Of a stretch of DNA of 64,000 bases, positions 16,686 through 26,581 are shown in pieces; within the stretch, counting starts at the first letter, position 1, and each line of letters starts with the position of its first letter. The position numbers and the translations under genes were made by a program. This DNA is from Geodermatophilus telluris. Its GTDB lineage: Bacteria; Actinomycetota; Actinomycetes; Mycobacteriales; Geodermatophilaceae. Under the pieces are notes generated by a model that was given only the letters and a program-made list of their open reading frames with translations, was not told the DNA's origin and made no database searches. The stretch is from contig NZ_FMZF01000004.1 of assembly GCF_900102745.1 (NCBI RefSeq), forward strand, positions 372,001 to 436,000, read 5' to 3'.

Positions 16686-17651
16686 ATGCGCGCCGTCTTC
16701 GTCTCCACGCCCTCGCCCGACGACCCGCTCTCCGTGCTGGAGGTCGGCGACCGCCCCGAACCCGAGGTGCCCGACGGCTGGACGACGGTGCAGGTGAAGG
16801 CCGTCTCGCTCAACCACCACGACCTGTTCAGCCTGCGCGGCGTCGGGCTGCCGCAGGAGCGGATGCCGATGGTCCTGGGCACCGACGCGGCCGGCCTGGA
16901 CGAGGACGGCAACGAGGTCGTCGTCCACGGCGTCGTCTCCACCCCCGGCTGGACCGGCGACGAGACCCTCGACCCGAAGCGCACGCTGTTCTCCGAGCTG
17001 CACCAGGGCACCATGGCCGAGCGGGTCGCCGTCCCCCGGCGCAACGTGCTGCCCAAGCCCGCCGAGCTGTCCTTCGCCCAGGCCGCCTGCCTGCCCACCG
17101 CGTGGCTGACCGCCTACCGGATGCTCTTCGTCAAGTCCGGGCTGCGCCCCGGGCACACCGTGCTGGTGCAGGGCGCCAGCGGCGGCGTCGCCACCGCGCT
17201 GGTGGTGCTCGGGCGGGCCGCCGGCTTCCGCGTCTGGGTGACCGGCCGCAGCGAGGAGAAGCGGCAGGCGGCGCTGGACCTGGGTGCCGAGCAGGCCTTC
17301 GAGACCGGCGCGCGGCTGCCCGAGCGGGTCGACGGGGTGATGGAGACCGTCGGCAAGGCGACCTGGAGCCACAGCGTCAAGTCGCTCAAGCCCGGCGGCG
17401 TCATCGTGACCTCCGGCGCCACCACCGGCTTCGACCCCAGCGCCGAGCTCAACCGGGTCTTCTTCACCCAGCTGTCGGTCATCGGCTCCACGATGGGCAC
17501 CCGCGACGAGCTGGAGGCGCTCATGCGGATGTGCGCGGCCACCGGCGCCCGCCCGGTGATCGACGTCGAGCTGCCGCTGGAGCAGGCCCGCGACGGGTTC
17601 GCCCGCATGCTCGAGGGCCGCACCGCCGGGAAGATCGTCTTCACCGTCTGA
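16686..17651 (+). CDS. zinc-binding-type alcohol dehydrogenase / quinone oxidoreductase (MDR family)
   Basis: The 321-residue medium-chain dehydrogenase/reductase has the N-terminal GroES-like domain (VKAVSLNHHDLFSLRGVG) and a Rossmann NAD(P)-binding motif VLVQGASGGVATALVVLGRAAG (about residues 160-180). Its C-terminus is family-typical, ending DGFARMLEGRTAGKIVFTV. The structural-zinc cysteine cluster is absent, so a zinc-independent quinone-reductase-like activity is possible. The substrate is unknown. The ATG start is preceded by TAACGT, a possible -10 element. The 3' end overlaps the convergent MFS gene by 11 bases. Confidence 0.9.
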   Translation: MRAVFVSTPSPDDPLSVLEVGDRPEPEVPDGWTTVQVKAVSLNHHDLFSLRGVGLPQERMPMVLGTDAAGLDEDGNEVVVHGVVSTPGWTGDETLDPKRTLFSELHQGTMAERVAVPRRNVLPKPAELSFAQAACLPTAWLTAYRMLFVKSGLRPGHTVLVQGASGGVATALVVLGRAAGFRVWVTGRSEEKRQAALDLGAEQAFETGARLPERVDGVMETVGKATWSHSVKSLKPGGVIVTSGATTGFDPSAELNRVFFTQLSVIGSTMGTRDELEALMRMCAATGARPVIDVELPLEQARDGFARMLEGRTAGKIVFTV

Positions 17652-19377
17652 GCGGGCGCTCCCGCAGCAGCACCAGCGCCGCGGCCGCCGCCAGTGCGGC
17701 GGCGACCGCGGCGCCGGCGAACACCGTGTGCAGCTGGGTGAGGACGGCGGCGTCGGTGGCCGCGTCGTACGCCGGGCAGTCGGCCGGCGAGGCGGGGCAG
17801 ACCGTCAGCGGCGAGCCGATCGCCTCGACCTCGGCGGTGAACCGGCGCAGCGCCACGGCGGTGAGCAGCGAAAGCCCGACCAGCATCCCGACGGTGCGGG
17901 CGACGACGGCCAGCGCGCCGGCGCTGCCGTGCACCGCCGGGCCGGTGACCGCCAGCAGCACCGCGTTGACCGGCGCGATGGCCAGGCCGAAGCCCAGGCC
18001 CGCGGCCAGCAGCACGACCGTGGACCCCCAGCCGTCCAGCGACGTCTCGCCCCAGCGGGTCATCGCCCACAGCGCCGGCGCGGCCAGCGCCATCCCGCCG
18101 GCCGCGACGACCCGCGGCGCCGCCACCCGGCACAGCCACCCGCCGGCCACCGCGCCCACCGGCACCGCCACCAGCAGCCGCAGCAGCACCAGCGCCGCAC
18201 CGAGCTGGTCGCCCGGCGTGGTCGTCGCCCGGGCGAACAGCGGGACGTCGACCAGCGCGGCCACCAGCGCCACCCCGACCAGCAGGTTGACCAGCAGCGC
18301 GCCCCACGCCCCGGCCGGTCGCAGCTGGCGCAGCGGCAGCACCGGGTCGGGTGTGCGGCGCTCGTGCAGCCAGAACGCGGCGGCGGCCGCCGCGGCGACC
18401 GGCAGCAGCACCGGGCCGTGCGCGACCACCTCGGTGGCCGGGTCGGCGGCGGCGAACGCCCACACCAGCGCCCCGAGCGCGACGACGGCGAGCAGCGACC
18501 CGACGACGTCGACCTCGCGCGCCAGCCGGGGCAGCCCGCGCAGCGGCAGGACCGCGCCGGCGGGGTGGGCCAGGCTGCGGGCGGCCAGCGCGGCACCCGC
18601 GACCACCGCCGCCAGCAGCAGCGGGGTGGCGGCGGGCACGCCGTCCAGGAGCGGCACCCAGGCCAGCCCGAGGGTGACGTCCTCGGCCAGCGCCGCCGGC
18701 TCGGCGAGCAGCAGCCCGAGCGCCGCGGCGGCCACCGCGAGCAGGACCAGCCCGGCGGGGTCGGGCCGCCGGCGGCCGGTGACGACCACCCCGGCCGCCA
18801 GTGCTGCGCCGAGGGCCAGGTTGAGCCAGAACACCGCACGCCAGTCGCTGACCGCGAGCACCGCGGCGCCGGCCAGCGGGCCGAGCACCGCGCCGGCCTC
18901 CTGCACCGCGCCGACCACGCCCAGCGGCAGCGCGCGGCGCTCGGGCGGCCAGCGGTCGGCGACCAGCGCGAGCGTGGCCGGCACCAGCCCGCCGGCGCCC
19001 ACGCCCTGCAGCCCGCGGCCGGTGACCGCCGGACCCAGGCCGGTCGCCGTCGCCGTCAGCAGGGACCCCAGCGCGAACAGCAGCAGACAGCCGGCCAGCA
19101 CCGGCACCCGGCCGCGGAGGTCGGCGAGCCGGCCCAGCAGCGGCAGGGTGGCGGTGTAGCCGAGCAGGAAGCCGCCGATGATCGGCGTCGCGCGCTGGAG
19201 CTCGTCGATGCCGACGCCGACCCCCGCCAGCATCTCCGGCAGCGCCAGGACGACCACGTAGGTGTCGGCCGCGGTGACCAGCACCGCCAGCGTGGCCAGG
19301 ACGACCAGCGGCAGGCCCGGGACCGGCCGCGCGGACCCCGTGGGCTCAGCCGACAGCCGGCGCGGTGATCTCGACAT
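17641..19377 (-). CDS. MFS transporter, P55-like (DHA2 family), paired with an LprG-like lipoprotein
   Basis: The 578-residue protein has about 14 hydrophobic helices, the size of the DHA2 drug:H+ antiporter family. Motifs include LLGRLADLRGRVPVLAG (motif A between helices 2 and 3) and GAVQEAGAVLGPLAGAAV (motif C-like). It starts 32 bases inside the upstream LprG-like lipoprotein gene. In mycobacteria lprG and the MFS gene p55 (Rv1410c) form such an operon and move lipids (triacylglycerol, lipoarabinomannan) to the outer envelope and confer drug tolerance. The match of gene pair and coupling suggests the same role here. An internal start a little downstream is possible. Confidence 0.88.
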   Translation of the reverse strand: MSRSPRRLSAEPTGSARPVPGLPLVVLATLAVLVTAADTYVVVLALPEMLAGVGVGIDELQRATPIIGGFLLGYTATLPLLGRLADLRGRVPVLAGCLLLFALGSLLTATATGLGPAVTGRGLQGVGAGGLVPATLALVADRWPPERRALPLGVVGAVQEAGAVLGPLAGAAVLAVSDWRAVFWLNLALGAALAAGVVVTGRRRPDPAGLVLLAVAAAALGLLLAEPAALAEDVTLGLAWVPLLDGVPAATPLLLAAVVAGAALAARSLAHPAGAVLPLRGLPRLAREVDVVGSLLAVVALGALVWAFAAADPATEVVAHGPVLLPVAAAAAAAFWLHERRTPDPVLPLRQLRPAGAWGALLVNLLVGVALVAALVDVPLFARATTTPGDQLGAALVLLRLLVAVPVGAVAGGWLCRVAAPRVVAAGGMALAAPALWAMTRWGETSLDGWGSTVVLLAAGLGFGLAIAPVNAVLLAVTGPAVHGSAGALAVVARTVGMLVGLSLLTAVALRRFTAEVEAIGSPLTVCPASPADCPAYDAATDAAVLTQLHTVFAGAAVAAALAAAAALVLLRERPLRR

Positions 19378-20050
19378 CGGCGCCGAAGTCGCTGAGCTCG
19401 AGGGTGAACGTCGCGTCCTGGCCGGCGGTGTAGAAGGGGCCGGTCAGCTCCGCGCGGCGCAGCTCGCCGCTGTCGGGAGCCACCGAGAAGCGGGCGGCCA
19501 CCGGCCGGCTCGGGTCCTCGCTGGTGAGCACCTGCTCGACCAGGTCGCCGGGCAGCTCCGCGGTCACCTCGCGCACCACCTCGCCGTCCACCCGGCGCTC
19601 CTCCCCCAGCTCGGCCGAGCCGGCCTGCTCGAGCAGCTGGGAGATCCCGGTGTCGGGGTCGAGCAGCGTGCCGGGGTCGCCGAAGCCGAACTGCGCGGGG
19701 TCGACGACGCTGTAGCCGGTGGTGAAGGGCAGCTGCGCGTAGACGGTGCCGTCGACCGAGACGACGGCGAGGTCGAGCGGCGCGCCGGCGGCCAGCACCT
19801 GCAGCGTCCCCTGGAACGACGCGGGGCGGGCGACGTCGCCCTCGCCGCCCGTCAGCTCGGTGCCGGTGGTCGGCGCGCCCTCGCTGGTGAGCACGAAGTG
19901 CAGGCTGCTGGCCTCGTCGAGGGTCGTCCGTGCCCGCGACAGCAGCTGGTCGGCGCTCTCCTCCGGCTCGCCGCCGCCACCGCAGCCGGCCAGCAGCGGC
20001 ACGGCGAGCACGGTGCCGGCGACCAGCCCGGCGGCACGGCGCAGCAGCAT
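19346..20050 (-). CDS. LppX/LprA/LprF/LprG family lipoprotein
   Basis: The 234-residue lipoprotein has a signal peptide and lipobox LLAGC (Cys23). The mature part has the LppX_LprAFG layout: SADQLLSRARTTLDEASSLHFVLTSEG, then FQGTLQVLAAGAPLDLAVVSVDGTVYAQLP, and a C-terminal YTAGQDATFTLELSDFGADVEITAP. This fold has a hydrophobic pocket that binds acylated lipids in the mycobacterial proteins. The ATG follows a strong GGGGAGGT ribosome-binding site. The MFS gene starts inside its 3' end, which strongly suggests they work together in lipid export. Confidence 0.92.
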   Translation of the reverse strand: MLLRRAAGLVAGTVLAVPLLAGCGGGGEPEESADQLLSRARTTLDEASSLHFVLTSEGAPTTGTELTGGEGDVARPASFQGTLQVLAAGAPLDLAVVSVDGTVYAQLPFTTGYSVVDPAQFGFGDPGTLLDPDTGISQLLEQAGSAELGEERRVDGEVVREVTAELPGDLVEQVLTSEDPSRPVAARFSVAPDSGELRRAELTGPFYTAGQDATFTLELSDFGADVEITAPAVG

Positions 20051-20112
20051 CGAGCGACCTCCCCGTCGCGCCGGCCCACCCGGCGCGGCGCGACGGTAGC
20101 GCGCCGGGGGCC

Positions 20113-20772
20113 TCAGCCCGTGGCGGCGAGCCGCCGCTCGATGCGCGCCGCGATCCTCCCGCGGGTGCGCTCGGGCAGGACCGGCAGCGCGGGGGCCAGC
20201 TCGGGCAGGCGGTGCTTCTGGGTCGTGTAGGCGCGGAACGCCGTCCCGACCGTGACGCCGTGGCCGGGCCGGTCGACGACGGTGACCTCGTCGCCGGCGC
20301 CGACGTCCCCCGTCTCGAGGACCCGCAGGTACGCGCCGCTGGCGCCGTGCGCGGTGAACCGCCGGACCAGCCGCGGCACGTCCCAGAAGCGCTCGAAATT
20401 GGCGCACGGGATCCGGCAGTCGGTGACCTGGAGCAGGGCGGTGCCCACCCGCCACCGCTCGCCCAGGACGGCGCCGGTCAGGTCCAGCCCCGCCGTCCGC
20501 AGGTTCTCGCCGAACCGGCCCGGCGGCAGCGGCCGGTCGAGCTCGGCCACCCACCAGGCGGCGTCCTCCTGCGCGTAGGCGTAGACCGCCTGGCCCTCGC
20601 CGCCGTGGTACCGCCGGTTGACCTGGACGTCGCCGTCGAGCCCCAGCCGGCCGACGGCGACCCGCCCGGCCACCGGCCGCTTGTCGATGCCGCTGCGGCC
20701 GGGCCGGCGGTCGGGCAGCGGCAGCAGGTCGCTGCCGGAGACGCAGACGGCCTCGATGCGGCCGGTGGTCAC
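20113..20772 (-). CDS. MOSC domain-containing protein (YiiM-like)
   Basis: The 219-residue protein has MOSC-domain landmarks. [34 protein letters not shown] (about residues 37-70) is followed by [12 protein letters not shown], and the presumed catalytic Cys lies in [11 protein letters not shown] near residue 117. YiiM-like proteins bind molybdenum cofactor and reduce N-hydroxylated compounds in E. coli; the substrate here is unknown. The GTG start overlaps the lepA stop as GTGA, so it is coupled to lepA. Confidence 0.9.
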   Translation of the reverse strand: MTTGRIEAVCVSGSDLLPLPDRRPGRSGIDKRPVAGRVAVGRLGLDGDVQVNRRYHGGEGQAVYAYAQEDAAWWVAELDRPLPPGRFGENLRTAGLDLTGAVLGERWRVGTALLQVTDCRIPCANFERFWDVPRLVRRFTAHGASGAYLRVLETGDVGAGDEVTVVDRPGHGVTVGTAFRAYTTQKHRLPELAPALPVLPERTRGRIAARIERRLAATG

Positions 20773-22613
20773 TTCTTGGCGGTGGAGGGCTCGCTGGTGG
20801 ACAGCGCGGCGACGAAGGCCTCCTGCGGGACCTCGACCCGGCCGACCATCTTCATCCGCTTCTTGCCCTCCTTCTGCTTCTCCAGCAGCTTCCGCTTGCG
20901 GGTGATGTCACCGCCGTAGCACTTGGCGAGGACGTCCTTGCGGATGGCGCGCACCGTCTCGCGGGCGATGACCCGGGAGCCGACGGCGGCCTGGATGGGC
21001 ACCTCGAACTGCTGGCGCGGGATGAGCTCGCGCAGCTTGCCGGCCATCATCACGCCGTAGCCGTAGGCCTTGTCCTTGTGCACGATCGCGCTGAACGCGT
21101 CGACCGGCTCGCCCTGCAGCAGGATGTCGACCTTGACCAGCTTCGACTCCTGCTCACCGGCCTCGGCGTAGTCGAGGCTGGCGTAGCCGCGGGTGCGCGA
21201 CTTCAGCGCGTCGAAGAAGTCGAAGATGATCTCGCCGAGCGGCAGCGTGTAGCGCAGCTCGACGCGGGACTCGCTGAGGTAGTCCATGCCGCCGAGCTGG
21301 CCGCGCCGGCTCTGGCACAGCTCCATGATCGCGCCGGTGTAGTCGCTGGGCGCGATGATCGTGGCGTTGACGACCGGCTCGAAGACCGTGTCGATCTTGC
21401 CCTCGGGCCAGTCGCTGGGGTTGGTGACGGTGTGCTCGGTGCCGTCCTCCATGACCACCCGGTAGACGACGTTCGGCGCGGTGGAGATGAGGCTGATGCC
21501 GGCCTCGCGCTCGAGCCGCTCGCGGACGATCTCCAGGTGCAGCAGGCCGAGGAAGCCGACCCGGAAGCCGAAGCCGAGCGCCGCGGAGGTCTCCGGCTCG
21601 TAGGTGAGCGCGGCGTCGTTGAGCAGCAGCTTGTCCAGCGCCTCGCGCAGCAGCGGGTACTCGCTGCCGTCGATCGGGTAGAGGCCGGAGTAGACCATCG
21701 GCTTGGGGTCGCTGTACCCGCCGATCGCCTCGGCGGCCGGCTTGTGCTGCAGCGTGACGGTGTCGCCGACGCGGGACTGGCGGACGTCCTTCACCCCGGT
21801 GATGAAGTAGCCCACCTCGCCGACGCCGAGGCCGTCGACCGGCTTGGGCTCGGGCGAGATGACGCCGATCTCGAGCAGCTCGTGCGTGGCGCCGGTGGAC
21901 ATCATCTTGATCCGCTCGCGGCTGGCGATCCGGCCGTCGACCACGCGGACGTAGGTGATGACCCCGCGGTAGATGTCGTAGACGCTGTCGAAGATCATGG
22001 CGCGGGCCGGGGCGTCGGCGTCGCCGACCGGGGCCGGGATCTGCGCGACGATCTGGTCGAGCAGCTCGGGCACGCCCTCGCCGGTCTTGCCGCTGACCCG
22101 GAGCACGTCCGCGGGGTCGCAGCCGATGATGTGCGCGATCTCGGCGGCGTACTTCTCCGGCTGGGCGGCCGGCAGGTCGATCTTGTTGAGGACCGGGATG
22201 ATCGTGAGGTCGTTCTCCAGGGCCAGGTAGAGGTTGGCCAGGGTCTGCGCCTCGATGCCCTGCGCGGCGTCGACCAGCAGCACCGCGCCCTCGCAGGCGG
22301 CCAGCGAGCGGGAGACCTCGTAGGTGAAGTCGACGTGGCCCGGGGTGTCGATCATGTCGAGCACGTACTCGGCGCCGGCTGCCTCACCCGTCCGCGGAGT
22401 CCACGGCAGGCGCACGTTCTGCGCCTTGATGGTGATGCCGCGCTCGCGCTCGATGTCCATCCGGTCGAGGTACTGCGCGCGCATCTGCCGCGCCTCGATG
22501 ATCCCGGTCACCTCGAGCATCCGGTCGGCCAGCGTCGACTTGCCGTGGTCGATGTGGGCGATGATGCAGAAGTTCCGGATCCGGGTGGGATCGGTGGCAG
22601 CGGGAGTCGTCAC
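20769..22613 (-). CDS. lepA: elongation factor 4 (LepA/EF4)
   Basis: The 614-residue translational GTPase back-translocates or remodels stalled ribosomes. Motifs: [11 protein letters not shown] (G1), [11 protein letters not shown] (G2), DTPGHVDF (G3) and NKIDLP (G4). The LepA-specific C-terminal domain reads [26 protein letters not shown]. The GTG start ([15 protein letters not shown]) was chosen because family members have a short N-terminus; extending upstream adds 55 residues of non-conserved sequence. It is divergent from rpsT with a 177-base gap, a conserved arrangement in actinobacteria. Confidence 0.97.
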   Translation of the reverse strand: MTTPAATDPTRIRNFCIIAHIDHGKSTLADRMLEVTGIIEARQMRAQYLDRMDIERERGITIKAQNVRLPWTPRTGEAAGAEYVLDMIDTPGHVDFTYEVSRSLAACEGAVLLVDAAQGIEAQTLANLYLALENDLTIIPVLNKIDLPAAQPEKYAAEIAHIIGCDPADVLRVSGKTGEGVPELLDQIVAQIPAPVGDADAPARAMIFDSVYDIYRGVITYVRVVDGRIASRERIKMMSTGATHELLEIGVISPEPKPVDGLGVGEVGYFITGVKDVRQSRVGDTVTLQHKPAAEAIGGYSDPKPMVYSGLYPIDGSEYPLLREALDKLLLNDAALTYEPETSAALGFGFRVGFLGLLHLEIVRERLEREAGISLISTAPNVVYRVVMEDGTEHTVTNPSDWPEGKIDTVFEPVVNATIIAPSDYTGAIMELCQSRRGQLGGMDYLSESRVELRYTLPLGEIIFDFFDALKSRTRGYASLDYAEAGEQESKLVKVDILLQGEPVDAFSAIVHKDKAYGYGVMMAGKLRELIPRQQFEVPIQAAVGSRVIARETVRAIRKDVLAKCYGGDITRKRKLLEKQKEGKKRMKMVGRVEVPQEAFVAALSTSEPSTAKK

Positions 22614-22790
22614 AGTGCTGCCATCGTCCCACGGCGGGCCGCTGCTGCGGAGCACCCTGCCGGGAGGGCCGGACGCGACCGGGGTGGGACGCCGCCTCGC
22701 GCGCTGGTAACCTGGCAGGCCGGTCCGCCGACGCACGCCGTCCGGACGCACTGTCAGACTCCCAACTCTGCGAGACACCGAGGCTCACGC

Positions 22791-23051
22791 GTGGCGAACA
22801 TCAAGTCCCAGATCAAGCGGAACAAGACGAACGAGAAGGCGCGCCAGCGCAACGTCGCCGTCAAGTCCGCCCTGAAGACGGCCGTCCGCCGCTTCCGCAC
22901 GGCCGCGGCGTCCGGGGACACCGCGGCCGCCGGCACCGCACTGGCCCACGCCAGCAAGGCGCTGGACAAGGCCGCCAGCAAGGGCATCATCCACAAGAAC
23001 CAGGCGGCGAACCGCAAGTCGGGCATGGCCAAGCACTTCGCCAGCCTCTGA
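22791..23051 (+). CDS. rpsT: 30S ribosomal protein S20
   Basis: The 86-residue basic protein ([35 protein letters not shown]) is standard S20, which binds 16S rRNA early in 30S assembly. The GTG start is preceded by GAGG seven bases upstream. A TAACCT hexamer about 78 bases before the start could be the -10 box, giving a leader long enough for feedback control. A strong hairpin follows the stop. Confidence 0.98.
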   Translation: MANIKSQIKRNKTNEKARQRNVAVKSALKTAVRRFRTAAASGDTAAAGTALAHASKALDKAASKGIIHKNQAANRKSGMAKHFASL

Positions 23052-23070
23052 CCTGCGCCCCGCGCTCCCG

Positions 23071-23103
23071 GCGAGCCCCGTCCCCGCGAGGGACGGGGCT
23101 CGC
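23071..23103. terminator. bidirectional terminator between rpsT and holA
   Basis: A perfect 13-bp stem (GCGAGCCCCGTCC / GGACGGGGCTCGC) surrounds a 7-base loop. It lies between two convergent genes, 19 bases after the rpsT stop and 33 beyond the holA stop, and can serve both. Confidence 0.85.
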
Positions 23104-23136
23104 TGCGTCCTGCGGGCCGGGGTTGAGGGCCGGGGC

Positions 23137-24135
23137 CTAGCGGAGGCCGCGGGCGGCCCGGCCGGTGACCGCACGGATGGCGACGATGCGGCGGACCGCC
23201 CGCTCCAGCGCGTAGTCGGCGCTCGCCGCCACCCCCTTGACGTCGGCGTTGAGCTCGGCGGCCACACCGATCGCCTGCTGCAATCCGTCGATGGTCCACC
23301 CGCGGGCCTGGGTCTGGGCCTTCTTCACCTTCCACGGCGGGAGCTTGAGCGCCCGGGCGAGCTCGCCGGTGTTGCTGGTGTTCAGCGAGGCGACCCGCGC
23401 GGCGGTGCGGACGCCGTCGGCGATGGCGTCGGCGACGAGCACGTGGGCCACCCCGCGGTCGAGCGCCCAGCGCAGCATCTCCAGCGAGCCCTGCCGGTCG
23501 CCGACGAGCACCCGCTCGGCGACGGTGAAGCCGGTGACCTCGGCCTGACCGCGGTGGAAGCGCGCGACGGCGTCGGCGTCGATGGTGCCGCCGAAGTCGG
23601 CGACCAGCTGGGTGGCCGCCGAGGACAGCGCCCGCAGGTCGGCGCCCACCGCGTCGACCAGGGCGGTGAGCGCGTCGGTGGTGATCCGGCCGCCCGCCGC
23701 CCGCACCTCGTTGCGGACGAAGGCCGCCCGGTCGCTGGCGGAGGAGATCTTCGGGCAGTCGTCGACGGCCGCGCCGGCGGCGGTCAGGGTCTTGAGCAGT
23801 GCCTCGTTGCGCTTGCCGCCGTGGTGCACGACGACCAGCGTCAGGTCCGGGTCGGGGTCGGCGCAGTAGCTGGTCAGGGCGTCGACCAGGGCCCCGGCGG
23901 CCTCGTGCACGCCGCCGACGACGACGAGCCGGTGGCCGCCGAACAGCGAGGGCGCCAGGACGTCGGCCAGCTGACCCACCGGCAGGCCCAGCGCGGCCAG
24001 CTCGTGCACCTCCGCGTCGGGGTGGCGCTCGAGGACGGCGGCCCGCACGGCGGAGACGGCGCGGGCGCGCAGCAGCTCCTCCTCGCCGACGACGGCCCGC
24101 AGCCGGGAGGTCGGTGCCGGGGGTGCCGCTGTCAC
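23137..24135 (-). CDS. holA: DNA polymerase III subunit delta
   Basis: The 332-residue clamp-loader subunit opens the beta sliding clamp. Typical features are the N-terminal VVGEEELLRARAVSAVRAAV, LFGGHRLVVVGGV, a PDLTLVVVHHGGKRNEALLKTL stretch, and the C-terminal helical collar with LNTSNTGELARALKLPPWKVKKAQTQARGW. The GTG start lies 12 bases after the expected comEC stop. comEA-comEC-holA is the conserved actinobacterial order. The gene ends in TAG. Confidence 0.95.
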   Translation of the reverse strand: MTAAPPAPTSRLRAVVGEEELLRARAVSAVRAAVLERHPDAEVHELAALGLPVGQLADVLAPSLFGGHRLVVVGGVHEAAGALVDALTSYCADPDPDLTLVVVHHGGKRNEALLKTLTAAGAAVDDCPKISSASDRAAFVRNEVRAAGGRITTDALTALVDAVGADLRALSSAATQLVADFGGTIDADAVARFHRGQAEVTGFTVAERVLVGDRQGSLEMLRWALDRGVAHVLVADAIADGVRTAARVASLNTSNTGELARALKLPPWKVKKAQTQARGWTIDGLQQAIGVAAELNADVKGVAASADYALERAVRRIVAIRAVTGRAARGLR

Positions 24136-24147
24136 GGGGCGATGGTG

Positions 24148-26581
24148 TCACGGCGGGGGGACGGGACGGCCGGCGTGCGGCGACGCGGCGCGGTGCGGTC
24201 GCGGGGACGCCGTCGCCGGACGTCGCCCCACCGGCCGGGGCGGAGCCGGCGGCGGCTCCCCCGGTCGCGCCGCGTGCGGTGACGCCCCAGTCGCCCGCCG
24301 ATCCGACGACCGCCAGGTCGCCCTCCCGGTCGGTGCGGTGCACCCGCGCGCCGGCCTGCTGCAGCCAGCCGAGCAGCCGGGGTGCGGGGTGCCCGTAGGT
24401 GTTGTCCGCCCCGACCGAGACCAGTGCCACCCGGGCCCCGGACGCGGCCAGGAACGCGGGGTCGGCGTCGGCGCTGCCGTGGTGCGGGACCTTCAGCACG
24501 TCGGCGGCCAGGTCCACGCCCCGGTCCAGGACGCGGGACTGCGCCACCGCGCCCAGGTCGCCGGTGAGCAGCACGCGGACCCCCCGCTGGGTGACCCGCA
24601 CGACCGTCGACAGGTCGTTGGCCTCGGCGGCCGCCGTGGCGATCTCCGGCGGCGGGGCGAGCACCTCCAGCTGCGCCGAGCCGACCACCCGCCGGTCCCC
24701 CGGCCGCAGCACCTCCCGGCGTGCACCGGCCCGGGCGGCGGCCGCGTCCAGCGCGGGCGCCCGCTCGTCGGCCGGGGACAGGGTGCCGGTGGCCACCACG
24801 TCGACGTCCCTGCCGCCGAGCGCGCCGGCCAGCCCGCCGACGTGGTCGGCGTCGAGGTGCGAGAGCAGCACCAGCGGCAGCCGGTCGACCCCGAGCCGGC
24901 CCAGGCAGCGGTCCACCGGGCCGACCTCGGGGCCCGCGTCGACGAGGACGGCCTCACCCGGTCCCGTGGGCACGACCAGGGCGTCACCCTGCCCGACGTC
25001 GCAGGCCACGAGCACCGCCTCGTCCGGCGGCCACCCGTCGGCCACCTGGCGCAGCGGCCAGCCCAGCACCAGGAGGCCGAGCAGGGCGGCCAGGGCGAGC
25101 GGGCGCAGCCGCGGGTGGCGCCACAGGAGGAGCCCGACAGCGAGGAGCAGGAGGGTGAGCAGGAGGGCGCCCCGGGTGCCGGCCGGCCACCCGGTCGCGC
25201 CGTCGGGCAGGCCCGACGCCGTCCGGGCCACGAGCACCAGCCAGCGCACCGGCCACCCGGCGAGCCACACCAGGGCGTCCCCGGCGGGGGGCACGAGCGG
25301 CGCGACGAGGGTCCCCAGCAGGCCGAGCACGGTCGCCGGTGCCACCGCGGGCGCGGCGAGCAGGTTGGCCGGCAGGGAGACCGGGCTGACCAGGCCGGAC
25401 AGCCCGGCCACCAGCGGCGCGGTGGCCAGCCCGGCGGCCGCGGCGACGGCGACCGCGTCGGCCACGGTCCGCGGCCAGCCGCGGTCCCGCAGGGATGCCG
25501 ACCAGCCGGGGGCCAGGAGCACGATGGCCGCCGTCGCGGTGACCGACAGGGCGAAGCCGGCGTCGCGGGCCAGTCCGGGGTCGAGCCACAGCAGGACGGT
25601 GGCCGAGGCGCACAGCGCCGGGACCGCCGCCCGGGTGCGGCCGGTGGCCAGGGCCAGGAGGGTGACCGCGCCCATGGCGGCGGCTCGGACGACGCTGGGC
25701 TCGGGCCGGGCGAGCACCACGAAGCCGGCCAGCGCCAGCGCCGCGACGACCGCCTGCACCCGGCGGTCGACCGCCCGCCGGCGCAGCGGTGCGAGGACAC
25801 CGGTGACGACGATCGCCACGTTGGCGCCCGAGACGGCCGTGAGGTGCGACAGGCCGGCCCGGCGGAAGTCCTCCTCCAGCACCGGGTCCATCGCGGACGT
25901 GTCACCGACGACCAGCCCGGGGAGCAGCCCGCCGGCCGGACCGCCGACGACCCGTCCGGAGGCCTCGGCCAGCCCCGCACGCAGGTCCCCCGCCGCACGC
26001 TGCGGCCACGGCGGTCGGCCGAGCACCTCGGGCGGGCCGCGGGCCGAGAGCCGGGCGACGACCCCCTCGGACGCGGCGGCGGGCGCGACCGCGGCCCGCA
26101 CGCGGACCGACTGCCCCGGCAGCACGGCGGCCCACTCCTCCGCGGGTGCGAAGAGCACCGCGTCGGCGGTGAGCGTCACCCGCCGGGTGCCGTCGTCCAG
26201 TGCCACCACGGTCGCCTCGACGACGACGCGCGGCGCCCCGGCCCCGCGCACCCGCCGCGGGTCGCCGTCGACCTCGAGCACCAGCTCCACGGCTCGGCCG
26301 GCGGCGACCTCGGCCAGCGGGGAGGCGGCGTGCGCGGCGCCGCGGACGGCCGAGGTGGTCGCCGTCGCCGCCACGGCGGCCAGCACCGCGAGCAGCACCC
26401 GGGCACCGGTCCGGCGGCGGCGCAGGACCAGCCCGGCGGAGACCACGGCGGCGAGCGCGAGCCAGGCCAGGACCGCGGGCGGCAGGACGCCGGCCAGGAG
26501 GGTGACGGCCCAGACGGCGACCGCGACGGGGACGAGGCGCAGGTCCAGCCAGGTCCAGCGGGCAGGGGGTGTGCGGCTCAC
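24148..26581 (-). CDS. comEC: ComEC/Rec2 family competence protein (3' end shifted by one base at a homopolymer)
   Basis: About 810 residues. The N-terminal part has membrane helices and an OB-like segment. The competence domain contains LTAVSGANVAIVVTGV, and the C-terminal metallo-beta-lactamase-like domain has VDAGPEVG and the metal motif SHLDADHVGG. ComEC forms the DNA channel of natural transformation. The GTG overlaps the comEA stop as GTGA. As read, the frame has no stop and stays open through holA and beyond. One fewer base in the run of six G at 24155-24160 would end it at the TGA given here, 12 bases before holA. I treat the gene as intact with a one-base error or real frameshift. 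Confidence 0.8.

Noticed and set aside
22754..24147. A genuine ComEC extension or fusion across holA
   Set aside because: holA is intact in another frame with full family motifs; the comEC frame here has only Arg/Gly/Pro-rich noise and a single-base slip explains it.
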